Positions 28,237 through 36,478 of a DNA stretch of 64,000 nucleotides are shown here, in pieces. The notes under the pieces were generated by a model that saw only the letters and a program-made list of their open reading frames with translations, made no database searches and had not been told where the DNA came from. The first letter of the stretch is position 1, and each line of letters opens with the position of its first letter. This DNA is from Kordiimonadaceae bacterium (GTDB lineage: Bacteria > Pseudomonadota > Alphaproteobacteria > Sphingomonadales > Kordiimonadaceae). The translations under genes and the position numbers were made by a program. The stretch is taken from positions 186,001 through 250,000 of the forward strand of contig JAEPQB010000003.1 in NCBI GenBank assembly GCA_017640725.1, written 5' to 3'.

Positions 28237-28920
28237 ATTCTGCATAAGGCCAAACTGTGCTTTTATTCGCTTTAGCGCGGTATCAAGGCTGGGCACCAGG
28301 TCTTCATGTTCCTTGCGAAGAACAATATGGAATTGAATCGGCGAGATGACCTTTGTCATCACATTTGGTTCTTCACCCAGCATGGGCAAAGAAGATTTTT
28401 CAATTAGACCCACGTCTACTTTGCCAAAGTGAATATGTTCCATGAAATGGCCATAGGTGGACGCCATTACGGGCGTAATGCCACGCTGCATGAGCTGCGC
28501 TTCTGCCCACCGGTGGCCGCTTGTGATGACGACACGCTTTGACCTCAGGTCATTCAGTGAGCCAAGGCTCTGCGACAGCGGCTTTACAAAAACGGCGACG
28601 ATTTCGTCCTGATAGAGCGGCGTGGGCACATAAACGACTGTATCCACATTTTGATCGGCCCAGATCTTAGTTCGCATCAGGTCACCGTCGAGCATGCCGT
28701 TGCGAATAAGCGCTTCAGTGCGCTTAACCGGGGCCTCTATATACTCAACGCATTGTCCCGCACCCTGGAGCACAAACTGGCCCAAAGTCTTCAACGGTTG
28801 TGCTCGTTCTGGAAGTGGGGGAGTGCCAAGCTTAAGACAAGACGTCACTTGTCTTGCGTTTGCCGTGCCGGATAACACTATTCCGATAACTAGTGCGCCT
28901 ATAAGTCGAAAACCACCCAA
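28234..28920 (-). CDS. Periplasmic substrate-binding-protein-like gene, copy 1
   Basis: A 228-aa secreted protein (signal peptide residues 1-22, LIGALVIGIVLSGTANA). The rest resembles a small solute-binding fold of the transporter substrate-binding kind. It is a paralogue of the next gene: both share VPTPL...I.AV, GHRWAEAQL..RGITPV.AST and two cysteines 29 residues apart (Cys28, Cys57 here), which could form a disulfide. No transporter permease or ATPase gene is near, so it may be an orphan binding or sensing protein. Function unknown. Confidence 0.75.
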   Translation of the reverse strand: MGGFRLIGALVIGIVLSGTANARQVTSCLKLGTPPLPERAQPLKTLGQFVLQGAGQCVEYIEAPVKRTEALIRNGMLDGDLMRTKIWADQNVDTVVYVPTPLYQDEIVAVFVKPLSQSLGSLNDLRSKRVVITSGHRWAEAQLMQRGITPVMASTYGHFMEHIHFGKVDVGLIEKSSLPMLGEEPNVMTKVISPIQFHIVLRKEHEDLVPSLDTALKRIKAQFGLMQN

Positions 28921-29012
28921 AATCGACCCTCGTTAGAACTATTTTCTCATTAGTTATAACAACTTAGTGTCCGTTGGAAAACAAATTGTTTTCTGTTCAA
29001 TCTTGAATGGAA

Positions 29013-29693
29013 TCAGTTTTTTCGCTGCGCTCGCAGCGCCGCTACGGCGGCATCCAGATCGGCAATCAGGCTCATGTGCGCGCTACGTAGAACGATATGG
29101 TAGTCAATTTTTGCAATGGGCTGCACCGCGAATTGTGGTTTGCCTTGCAGGGGTTCGATGCCAACTCGCTCCGTTAAGCCCACGTCAACTCGGTCTAATT
29201 CAAGTAGCTCAAGATAGCGTGTGGCGGTGCTGGCAGTTACGGGCGTGATACCGCGTTCCGCCAACTGGGCTTCCGCCCATCTGTGCCCGCCCGTAATCAG
29301 CACTCTCCAACCTACGAGGTCATCCAAAGACTGCACAGAAATGTTTTTGTGGGCCAAAGAAACTGCAAGTATGTCATCGGTAAAAAGCGGCGTTGGAACC
29401 ACCACAACCTGGTCTCCAAATGACTGTGCCCACACTTTGGTCCTGAGAAGTTGCCCATCCAAAGAGCCGTTTAGGGTGAGTGCCTCGGCCCTTCGCACAG
29501 GGGCAATAACGAAAGTCACGCAATGACCAACTGATGCAAATAGTCTTTCACCAGCCAGTTTTACTCTGTCCAATCCATGCCCCAATGGCAGGACGCCTAA
29601 CTTCATACATGGTTTGTCTTGTTTTGCAGATGTCGGCTGGTCCGAAAAAACTAAAGTCGAAAAAACTGCTAATAACGAAAAGAGGAACCGCAT
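29013..29693 (-). CDS. Periplasmic substrate-binding-protein-like gene, copy 2
   Basis: A 226-aa secreted protein with signal peptide (RFLFSLLAVFSTLVFS) and the same architecture as copy 1. It has Cys29 and Cys58, VPTPLFTDDILAVSL, and GHRWAEAQLAERGITPVTAS. I chose ATG 29693 because GGGAG lies 8 nt upstream and the signal peptide begins there; a reading from 29813 adds 40 residues without support. The two copies are tandem, same strand, 92 bp apart, so one probably arose by duplication of the other. Ligand unknown. Confidence 0.75.
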   Translation of the reverse strand: MRFLFSLLAVFSTLVFSDQPTSAKQDKPCMKLGVLPLGHGLDRVKLAGERLFASVGHCVTFVIAPVRRAEALTLNGSLDGQLLRTKVWAQSFGDQVVVVPTPLFTDDILAVSLAHKNISVQSLDDLVGWRVLITGGHRWAEAQLAERGITPVTASTATRYLELLELDRVDVGLTERVGIEPLQGKPQFAVQPIAKIDYHIVLRSAHMSLIADLDAAVAALRAQRKN

Positions 29694-29872
29694 GGTCTTG
29701 CTCCCATGGCAATGAAGCACTGGCCAACTATAGCAAAAAAGGTGATGTGGTTTCCATACTCGCCGTATTCTCGGCGCAAACATCCATACGACAGAGCGCG
29801 AATGTCTAAACATTGCCTCTAATTGTTCCTTATGTTTGCCGCTTTGTTAACGGGCTTGTTATAAAAGCTTGA

Positions 29873-29902
29873 TTGGCAACGCTTTACTTAAAGGCGTATT
29901 TT
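29873..29902 (+). promoter_or_regulatory. Candidate promoter of the methyltransferase-like gene
   Basis: TTGGCA (29873-29878) and TATTTT (29897-29902) are separated by 18 bp, about 85 nt upstream of the gene, inside a 293-bp divergent gap. The rest of the gap shows no obvious gene. Confidence 0.35.
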
Positions 29903-29986
29903 ACATCCGTGGTATCCGCTCGGGGAAAGGGGCGCAATATCCACACTGACGGGGTCAACCTGTAACCAGTGAGGGAGTGCAGTCTT

Positions 29987-30733
29987 ATGAGCGAACGTTT
30001 GGCATTTTCAATGGCCATGGATCTTTTGTTCAACGGGCAAAATGTAGATTATTCAGAGCGTCCGCTAAGTCTTGACGTTATTGACACAATGGCGATGTTT
30101 TCAGACTTGCCGGAAAGAGCTCATGTAGGTGTGGTCGGGCCTGGCGGTGGCCGCTTGGTCAAAACATTGGCGAGCCGTGGCTATATCGTCGATGCTTATG
30201 AGGGCCGGCAGGAATGTCATGAGCACTTAGAGACCATGTTCGCCAAAAACAGTGCGGTGCGCCTATATCCGGTCAAACACTTGAATGACCCAATAATGCG
30301 CGGAAAGATGCGGTTTCATGCGCTATTTTGTATGGATGATTTGCGCGCTTTCAGAGAAAACCAGGAATGGACTGAAAACGTGCAGCGGATGATCCGTCCC
30401 GGCGGATATTTTGTTTATTCTCAAATATCGAACAAGCTACCGAGCAAACAAAACACGCTCTCAAAATACTTTAACCTTTCCGGTAATTATGACGTGAGCG
30501 AGCGTACGGCGCAGCAAATTCGGACCAGCTATTTGGCCCTTGATGACTGGGACCCAGATATCCGTCAAAAGAAAATGGCCATGGAAACGCTTGGCATTGT
30601 TGAAGCTGGCTCTGGCCTGCGCCGCAACATCATGAGCGGCGTGGAAGTGCGATATGTGGTTTGGCGCCGCAAGCAGACAGCTAAACAGGTTGAAGACGAG
30701 TCGATTCCAATCAAAGTTCGCGTGCCAGCTTAG
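29987..30733 (+). CDS. Class I SAM-methyltransferase-like protein
   Basis: A 248-aa soluble protein. A Rossmann-type motif lies at about residues 50-60 (VGVVGPGGGRLVKTLASRG), followed by an acidic residue in DAYEGRQE, and the later MIRPGGYFVYSQ typical of class I methyltransferases. The catalytic specificity is not recognisable. The ATG at 29987 has GAGGGAG upstream; a GTG at 29969 is less likely. Divergent from the two binding-protein genes; its stop overlaps that of tesB by 4 nt. Confidence 0.7.
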   Translation: MSERLAFSMAMDLLFNGQNVDYSERPLSLDVIDTMAMFSDLPERAHVGVVGPGGGRLVKTLASRGYIVDAYEGRQECHEHLETMFAKNSAVRLYPVKHLNDPIMRGKMRFHALFCMDDLRAFRENQEWTENVQRMIRPGGYFVYSQISNKLPSKQNTLSKYFNLSGNYDVSERTAQQIRTSYLALDDWDPDIRQKKMAMETLGIVEAGSGLRRNIMSGVEVRYVVWRRKQTAKQVEDESIPIKVRVPA

Positions 30734-31599
30734 GCCTCGTCTTTTTTCAACCGAAGAAGGCTTTCTTGTGCGGTGGAGGCGATAAGGCGTCCATCGCGGC
30801 AATAGAGGGCACCGCGCGCAAGGCCGCGGCCTTTGCCGGACCAATAACCTTCAGTTTTATAGAATATCCATTCGTTTACACTGAAGTTGTCCCGGTGGAA
30901 CCACATGGCGTGGTCTAGGCTGGCCACGGTTTTAAGCCGGGGATCGCGCGGGATCATGGCGTGGGGGCGCAGATTTGATGATAAAAACGCAAAGTCCGAG
31001 ATATAAGCAAGCAGTCTGCGGTGCAACGCCTGATCCCCTTCAATCGGTTCCTTGAGTTTCAGCCAATACCCCGTTACGGGGTCCTTGGGTTTGATGTCTT
31101 CCAGGTCCATTCGGTCGATAGCGCGGGTCTGAAACGGCATGTAAGCGCGTTTCTTGCCACCTCCGGCATTGAAGGCCTTCAGGATCTTCTCATAGTAGGC
31201 TTCGTCATCGTCGAGGTCTTCAGGCTGCGGGACGTCGGGCATGTCGATCTGGTGCGAAACGCCTTCCTCACCCACATGAAATGATGCAGCCAACGTGAAG
31301 ATTGCCTCTCCGTTTTGAATGGCAACAACCCGGCGGGTCACAAAACTCCGCCCATCACGAATTGGGTCGACATCATAAATAATTGGTCTGTCCGCTATGC
31401 CGGGCCGCAAAAAATACCCGTGTAAAGAATGAAGTTTGTAGTCGGGTTCCACTGTTTTTTCAGCAGCTTCCATGGCCTGCGCAACAACGTGGCCGCCAAA
31501 AACATGTTTGTTCGGCCAATCGTTCGGTTGGCCCTGAAATAGCAATCGATCAAGCTGCTCGACCGCCAAACGGTCTAGCACTTCAGCAACAGTAGACAT
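30730..31599 (-). CDS. tesB: Acyl-CoA thioesterase II
   Basis: A 289-aa double-hotdog thioesterase. It hydrolyses medium- and long-chain acyl-CoAs. Recognisable stretches are FQGQPNDWPNKHVFGGHVVA near the N-terminus, LHSLHGYFLRPGIADRPIIY, the catalytic Asp in ATVASLDHAMWFHRDNF, and the closing EGYWSGKGRGLARGALYCRD. It is the second gene of a minus-strand pair behind the class II aldolase-like gene, with a 22-nt gap. Confidence 0.93.
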   Translation of the reverse strand: MSTVAEVLDRLAVEQLDRLLFQGQPNDWPNKHVFGGHVVAQAMEAAEKTVEPDYKLHSLHGYFLRPGIADRPIIYDVDPIRDGRSFVTRRVVAIQNGEAIFTLAASFHVGEEGVSHQIDMPDVPQPEDLDDDEAYYEKILKAFNAGGGKKRAYMPFQTRAIDRMDLEDIKPKDPVTGYWLKLKEPIEGDQALHRRLLAYISDFAFLSSNLRPHAMIPRDPRLKTVASLDHAMWFHRDNFSVNEWIFYKTEGYWSGKGRGLARGALYCRDGRLIASTAQESLLRLKKDEA

Positions 31600-31621
31600 T
31601 CAACGTAACCCTTTGAACGGT

Positions 31622-32401
31622 TTAATCTCTATAGCTTGGATCCATGCGGTCCAGTTTGCGCAGAATTGCTGGCCAGACAAAATTGTCGGCTCCGCCAGCG
31701 CCGGCAACGACCCTGAGGTCGCGCAGTGCGGTCTCTATTGATTGCTGGCTCGGGCTGTGGATAGGCATGCCGGTCGCGCGGGTCAAAACCTGAATTTTGC
31801 AAGCCTTCTCCAGGAAGAACATAGCTTCAAATGCCTGCGCAACAGTTGGTCCAACTGTCAGAGTGCCGTGATTTCGCAAAATGAGTGCGCTTTTGTCACC
31901 CATATCGGCAACCAGTCGTTCCTTCTCACCGTCATTGACCGCGAAGCCCTCATAATCATGATAAGCAACTTGAGCCCACGCCGGAATGGAACTCTGTGCC
32001 AACAACTCCAGACCACTTTCCAGATTGGAAACGGCAATGCCATAATCGGTATGGAGGTGAAGAACACAGCCAGCATCTTCCCGCGCTTCATGAATGGCGC
32101 TATGGATAACAAACCCTGCAGCATTTGGGATGTAAGGCGTTTCCATCAACGCATTGCCGTTAAGATCCACCTTGATCAGGCTTGACGCGGTCATTTCTTC
32201 AAACATCAAGCCAAGCGGATTAATCAGGAAGTGATGATCGGTGTTTGGTACGCGCGCGGAAATATGTGTGTAAATAAGGTCGTCCCACCCATAGTGCGCG
32301 CACATCCGATAAGCTGCCGCCAAATTCACGCGCGCTTCCCATTCTTCTTCAGAAACCTGGTCTTTTACAGATGGAATGTCCAGAACGCCCGGTTTACTCA
32401 T
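31622..32401 (-). CDS. Class II aldolase/adducin-domain protein
   Basis: A 259-aa protein of the class II aldolase/adducin family. The zinc-type histidines are seen in YTHISARVP, LHLHTDYGIAV and LRNHGTLTVG. Members include sugar-phosphate aldolases and epimerases, but many bacterial members like this one have no defined substrate. A strong AAGGAGGT Shine-Dalgarno precedes the ATG. It heads a two-gene unit with tesB. Confidence 0.87.
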   Translation of the reverse strand: MSKPGVLDIPSVKDQVSEEEWEARVNLAAAYRMCAHYGWDDLIYTHISARVPNTDHHFLINPLGLMFEEMTASSLIKVDLNGNALMETPYIPNAAGFVIHSAIHEAREDAGCVLHLHTDYGIAVSNLESGLELLAQSSIPAWAQVAYHDYEGFAVNDGEKERLVADMGDKSALILRNHGTLTVGPTVAQAFEAMFFLEKACKIQVLTRATGMPIHSPSQQSIETALRDLRVVAGAGGADNFVWPAILRKLDRMDPSYRD

Positions 32402-32501
32402 GGCTGCTACCTCCTTCGAACATGCGTGGTGGATGTTTTTCCCTGATCGTTAACCTAGATCGAAACAGGAGATGGGCCAAGCTCCGATCAAAAAAACTGA
32501 T

Positions 32502-33914
32502 CTATCGCTTATTTTTGGGGCGACGGAAGAAATAGCTGCGCACAGGTGCACGCACCACCCCAGCGACGGATTGAACAGCGAGCGGGGCATGGTCTTCTGC
32601 GTCCTTGATCCACTTGTCCGACCGGAAACGAGCAATCAATAATATCGCCTTTACAGCATAGTCGGCAATTATGACGGCATACATGGCCTCCACAGGCCCG
32701 TTGAGCGCCAGAACCAAAAAACCGAAACTGAACCGACCAATTATTATGCCCGCAAATGTGACGATGAGCGGGAAGCGTGTTTCGCCGCCGCCTCTCAGCG
32801 CGCTGCCGATCGCAAATTCGATGGCCATGAGGGGCTGTATGATTGCCAAGACAATGATGAAATATTCAGTGTGAGCGCGCACTTCAGAGTCGATAGACAG
32901 CAGCGCCGCCAGCTCTTGTCGAAACAGAAATGACGCCAGCGCCATCAATGACATCACTGCTATGGCCATCTTCATGGCAAGCCAACCATTTGCTCGTGCG
33001 GCTTCAGGGTCGCGTGCCCCAAGGTTTTGACCGGAAAGCGTTGCACTGGCGGCACCAAAACCCATACCCACCACAATGCAAATGCTCAGGATTGTAATGC
33101 CAATTCCGTACGCGGCAAAAGCAGCAGTCCCATAACCAGCAACTAGTATCATGAACAGCACGAAGCTTGTTTGAATGATCACTTGCTCAAGTGCCGCCGG
33201 TGCCCCGATGCGCGCGAGTTGTGCCAGTCGGCTGGCATCAAACATCGCATGAGTTGTTGGAAAAAGAGGGTACGCTCTTGTTAGCCAGCGCAGCGTAAAC
33301 CAGGCCACAACAAAAAGCTGCCCGAACGCTGTTCCCCACGGAATACCCTGGATGCCCATTTCCGGCAGTCCGAAACTACCATGCACCAAAACATATGACC
33401 CTATTGTACCGAATAGGGTGGCGAATGCGCTGAAGCGGAGCGGGCGAACAACGTCGCCAATGGCACGAAATGCGGTGGCAATCGTTAGTGCCAGTGAGAA
33501 AACCACGTTAAGAATCGCAGCAGGGCGCACGTAATCTACAGCCATCTGGCTTGAGACAGGGTCCAAATTAAACAGCCCAACAATCGCCTCGGCTAGGACA
33601 TAGGTCAGCAGTCCCAAGAGCAGGGAAATTAGGACAGCCAGGGAGAGGGAGCTTGTTGTGGCTTCAGAAGCTTCTTGCGCGTCTTCTGCACCCCAAGCCC
33701 GTGCAACAACGGCTGTTGTCGCAACGGAAAGTGCCATCGAGGCCGCCATTAGCAGGAAATGAACACGCCCACCTGTCACAACAGCTGCGCTGGCCTCTGG
33801 GCCAAACGGCGCAACAATCCAAAGATGGGCGAATGAAATCGACACCATCAATATGTTGCTGGCAATATTGGGGCCCGCCAGTTTCCAAACCGTGCGGTAG
33901 GATAGTTTGTCCAT
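32502..33914 (-). CDS. MATE-family multidrug/toxin exporter
   Basis: A 470-aa membrane protein with about twelve transmembrane helices in two related halves, as in MATE transporters, which export cationic drugs or metabolites using Na+ or H+. N-terminal LAGPNIASNILMVSISFAHL and central RIGAPAALEQVIIQTSFVLF are the equivalent starts of each half. The C-terminus is short and basic. Divergent from the acyl-CoA operon starting at 34123; the 208-bp gap contains possible promoter elements but none clear. Confidence 0.92.
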   Translation of the reverse strand: MDKLSYRTVWKLAGPNIASNILMVSISFAHLWIVAPFGPEASAAVVTGGRVHFLLMAASMALSVATTAVVARAWGAEDAQEASEATTSSLSLAVLISLLLGLLTYVLAEAIVGLFNLDPVSSQMAVDYVRPAAILNVVFSLALTIATAFRAIGDVVRPLRFSAFATLFGTIGSYVLVHGSFGLPEMGIQGIPWGTAFGQLFVVAWFTLRWLTRAYPLFPTTHAMFDASRLAQLARIGAPAALEQVIIQTSFVLFMILVAGYGTAAFAAYGIGITILSICIVVGMGFGAASATLSGQNLGARDPEAARANGWLAMKMAIAVMSLMALASFLFRQELAALLSIDSEVRAHTEYFIIVLAIIQPLMAIEFAIGSALRGGGETRFPLIVTFAGIIIGRFSFGFLVLALNGPVEAMYAVIIADYAVKAILLIARFRSDKWIKDAEDHAPLAVQSVAGVVRAPVRSYFFRRPKNKR

Positions 33915-34122
33915 AAACTCAGGTGCCCCGCGTATGGCCGTTTGTCGGCATGAATAAAAGCATAAAAACCTGAAGCCTGTGCTGAATTGACCCGCAAAAA
34001 TTTAAATATGCCTAATGAGCTTGACTTAGGGCGTCTATGACCGATGTCACTCTGGAAACAGAACAAAATTCCGTATGGCAGCCATTCTGTTCAGATTTGG
34101 CGGCATTGAGTGGGAGAGAGTA

Positions 34123-35295
34123 ATGACGGATCTGGAAAATTTCCGCAGTGAAACAAGGGCGTGGCTAGAGGAAAACTGCCCTGCGTCCATGCGCACGCCT
34201 ATTCGCGGCGATAAAGATATGTGCTGGGGTGGCCGCAATTTCGAATTTGTTTCCGAAGACCAAAAGGCCTGGATGGAGCGTATGGCATCACGCGGCTGGA
34301 CGGTTCCAACGTGGCCAAAAGAGTATGGCGGCGGTGGTCTCAATAAAGATGAGGCAAAAATTCTGGCTGCCGAAATGCGTCGCATTAAAGCCCGCTCACC
34401 ACTCACGTCTTTCGGCATCTGGATGCTTGGCCCAGCCCTGTTGAAATTTGGTACCCACGAACAAAAACTCGAGCATCTGCCCAAGATTGCGCGTGGCGAA
34501 ATCCGTTGGTGCCAGGGCTATTCAGAACCAAACGCCGGCTCTGACCTTGCATCACTTGCAACCAAGGCCGAAGACAAAGGTGACCACTGGATTGTGAATG
34601 GCCAAAAGGTCTGGACGTCTTATGCTGATCAGGCTGATTGGATTTTCTGTCTTGTACGTACCGACAATTCCGGCACCAAGCACCACGGCATCAGCTTTGT
34701 TCTCTTTGACATGGAAAGCGAAGGTGTTTCCACAAAACCAATCAAGCTGATTTCTGGTTACTCGCCGTTCTGCGAAACATTTTTTGATGATGTGAAGGTT
34801 TTCAAGTCCAACCTAGTTGGTGAAGAAAACGCAGGCTGGACCATCGCAAAATATCTGCTGACGCACGAGCGGACCGGTATTTCTGACATGGGCATGCCCA
34901 CGCCGCTCAACATGCTTGCAAAAGACAAGTTGGGCACGGGCGAAGATGGTAAGCTCGCGGAAACAATGCTTCGTCACCAAATTGCTGACCATGAAATTGA
35001 TGCTGCAGCGTTTGTATTCACGCTGGAACGCGCGAAAGACGAAGCCAAAGCAGGCGGCGACATGGGCGCCTTTTCTTCGATGCTGAAATACTATGGCACA
35101 GAGATCAACAAACAGCGTCACGAATTGATTGTGAAGACCAATGGCTCTGACGGCCTTGAATGGGAAGGCCAGTATTCGAACGACGGAGACATCGCACGCA
35201 GTTGGCTGCGGACAAAAGCCAACTCAATTGAGGGTGGCACGTCTGAAATTCAGCTCAACATCGTTTCCAAACGTATCCTCGACCTGCCGACCTAG
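34123..35295 (+). CDS. Acyl-CoA dehydrogenase, FadE28-like, likely active subunit
   Basis: A 390-aa flavoprotein dehydrogenase. It has the FAD/substrate segment WCQGYSEPNAGSDLASLAT, a glutamate in LTHERTGIS that fits the catalytic base of steroid-type acyl-CoA dehydrogenases, and the C-terminal SIEGGTSEIQLNIVSKRIL in place of the IYEGT motif of simple fatty acyl-CoA enzymes. I take ATG 34123 because GGGAGAGAG lies just upstream. The next gene, 12 nt on, encodes a second acyl-CoA dehydrogenase lacking both features, which suggests a two-subunit enzyme. It opens the long catabolic operon. Confidence 0.9.
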   Translation: MTDLENFRSETRAWLEENCPASMRTPIRGDKDMCWGGRNFEFVSEDQKAWMERMASRGWTVPTWPKEYGGGGLNKDEAKILAAEMRRIKARSPLTSFGIWMLGPALLKFGTHEQKLEHLPKIARGEIRWCQGYSEPNAGSDLASLATKAEDKGDHWIVNGQKVWTSYADQADWIFCLVRTDNSGTKHHGISFVLFDMESEGVSTKPIKLISGYSPFCETFFDDVKVFKSNLVGEENAGWTIAKYLLTHERTGISDMGMPTPLNMLAKDKLGTGEDGKLAETMLRHQIADHEIDAAAFVFTLERAKDEAKAGGDMGAFSSMLKYYGTEINKQRHELIVKTNGSDGLEWEGQYSNDGDIARSWLRTKANSIEGGTSEIQLNIVSKRILDLPT

Positions 35296-35307
35296 GAATT
35301 TTTAGTC

Positions 35308-36444
35308 ATGGCATTAGTATTTAATGAAGAACAACAACTCCTGAAAGAATCCGCTGACGGATTTTTTGCAGAAAAAGCCCCGATCAGCCAACTGCGTGAA
35401 CTGCGTGACAGTGGCAATGAAACAGGTTTTTCAACCGAGCTCTGGTCAGAGATGGCAGAAATGGGTTTTGCGGGTCTCCTAGTCGACGAAGACAATGGCG
35501 GCACTGATTTTGGTGTGATGGGTGCTGGCATTGTGGCAGAGGCAATGGGTAAAACGCTCTCGGCGTCACCATACCTTGCGAGCGCAGTGGTTAGTGCTGC
35601 AGTTCTCAAAGCGGCAGCATCTGACGCGCAAAAGGCAGAGCTTTTGCCTGCGATTGCAGCCGGGGAGAAGATTGTTACGCTCGCCATTGATGAAAGCGCA
35701 CACCATCGCCCAGAGAATACAGCACTTAAGGCGACGGCCGACGGTGACGGCTATGTGCTCTCGGGCATGAAAACTTTTGTTTGCGACGGCCATGTGGCAG
35801 ACGCATTCCTGGTTTTAGCGCGAACATCTGGTGAAAAAGGTGATGCATCCGGCCTGAGTTTATTCCTTGTTGAAAAAGGCGGCGCTGGTTTGATCGTTGA
35901 TCGCACCATCATGGCTGACAGCCGCAACTGGGCGAAAATCACATTTGAAGGCGTGCGTGTGGATGCGGGCGCGCTTGTGGGTCCGCTCGACGGCGCGTTT
36001 GATGCCATCGAGCCGGCACTTGACCAAGCTCGTATCATTGTTGCGGCAGAGCTGTTGGGTATTGCCCAGGAATGCCTTGATCGCACAGTTGAATATCTGC
36101 GCGAGCGCAAGCAATTTGGCGTTGTAATCGGCACGTTCCAGGGTTTGCAGCACCGTGCAGCGCATTTGTTCAGTGAAATTGAAGTGACTCGGTCTGCTGT
36201 GCTCAAGGCCATGCAAATGGCTGATGCAGGCGGAGACGTGCGCTGGTTCGCAAGCCTCGCTAAAGCAAAGGCTTGCAAAACCGCTGAACTTGCCACGAAC
36301 GAAGCCATTCAAATGCACGGTGGCATTGGCATGACCGACGAGTTTGATATCGGTTTCTTTATCAAGCGAGCTCGTATTCTTCAGTCACTGTTTGGGGATT
36401 TTAATTACCACGCGGATCGTTTCGCCAGCTGTTCAAGCTACTGA
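35308..36444 (+). CDS. Acyl-CoA dehydrogenase, possible non-catalytic partner subunit
   Basis: A 378-aa member of the acyl-CoA dehydrogenase family that lacks the usual catalytic signature. Where the partner has LTHERT it reads LDQARI, and the C-terminus (RARILQSLFGDFNYHADR) has no GGTSEIQ or YEGT motif. The helical domains remain intact (AAELLGIAQECLDRTVEYLR; ATNEAIQMHGGIGMT). In steroid-type enzymes such subunits pair with a catalytic one as alpha2beta2 complexes, so its position 12 nt after such a gene is telling. Not a pseudogene: the frame is open and full length. Confidence 0.88.
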   Translation: MALVFNEEQQLLKESADGFFAEKAPISQLRELRDSGNETGFSTELWSEMAEMGFAGLLVDEDNGGTDFGVMGAGIVAEAMGKTLSASPYLASAVVSAAVLKAAASDAQKAELLPAIAAGEKIVTLAIDESAHHRPENTALKATADGDGYVLSGMKTFVCDGHVADAFLVLARTSGEKGDASGLSLFLVEKGGAGLIVDRTIMADSRNWAKITFEGVRVDAGALVGPLDGAFDAIEPALDQARIIVAAELLGIAQECLDRTVEYLRERKQFGVVIGTFQGLQHRAAHLFSEIEVTRSAVLKAMQMADAGGDVRWFASLAKAKACKTAELATNEAIQMHGGIGMTDEFDIGFFIKRARILQSLFGDFNYHADRFASCSSY

Positions 36445-36478
36445 TTCACCGTCGTCACACACTGTTTGGGGAGAAACA

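Noticed and set aside
29694-29813. 40-residue N-terminal extension of the second binding-protein-like gene
   Set aside because: The extension precedes a clean signal peptide and a proper Shine-Dalgarno; it would bury the signal sequence inside the protein.
35308-36444. Pseudogene call for the dehydrogenase lacking catalytic motifs
   Set aside because: The frame is intact, the length is normal and it is adjacent to a catalytic partner, consistent with a structural subunit.
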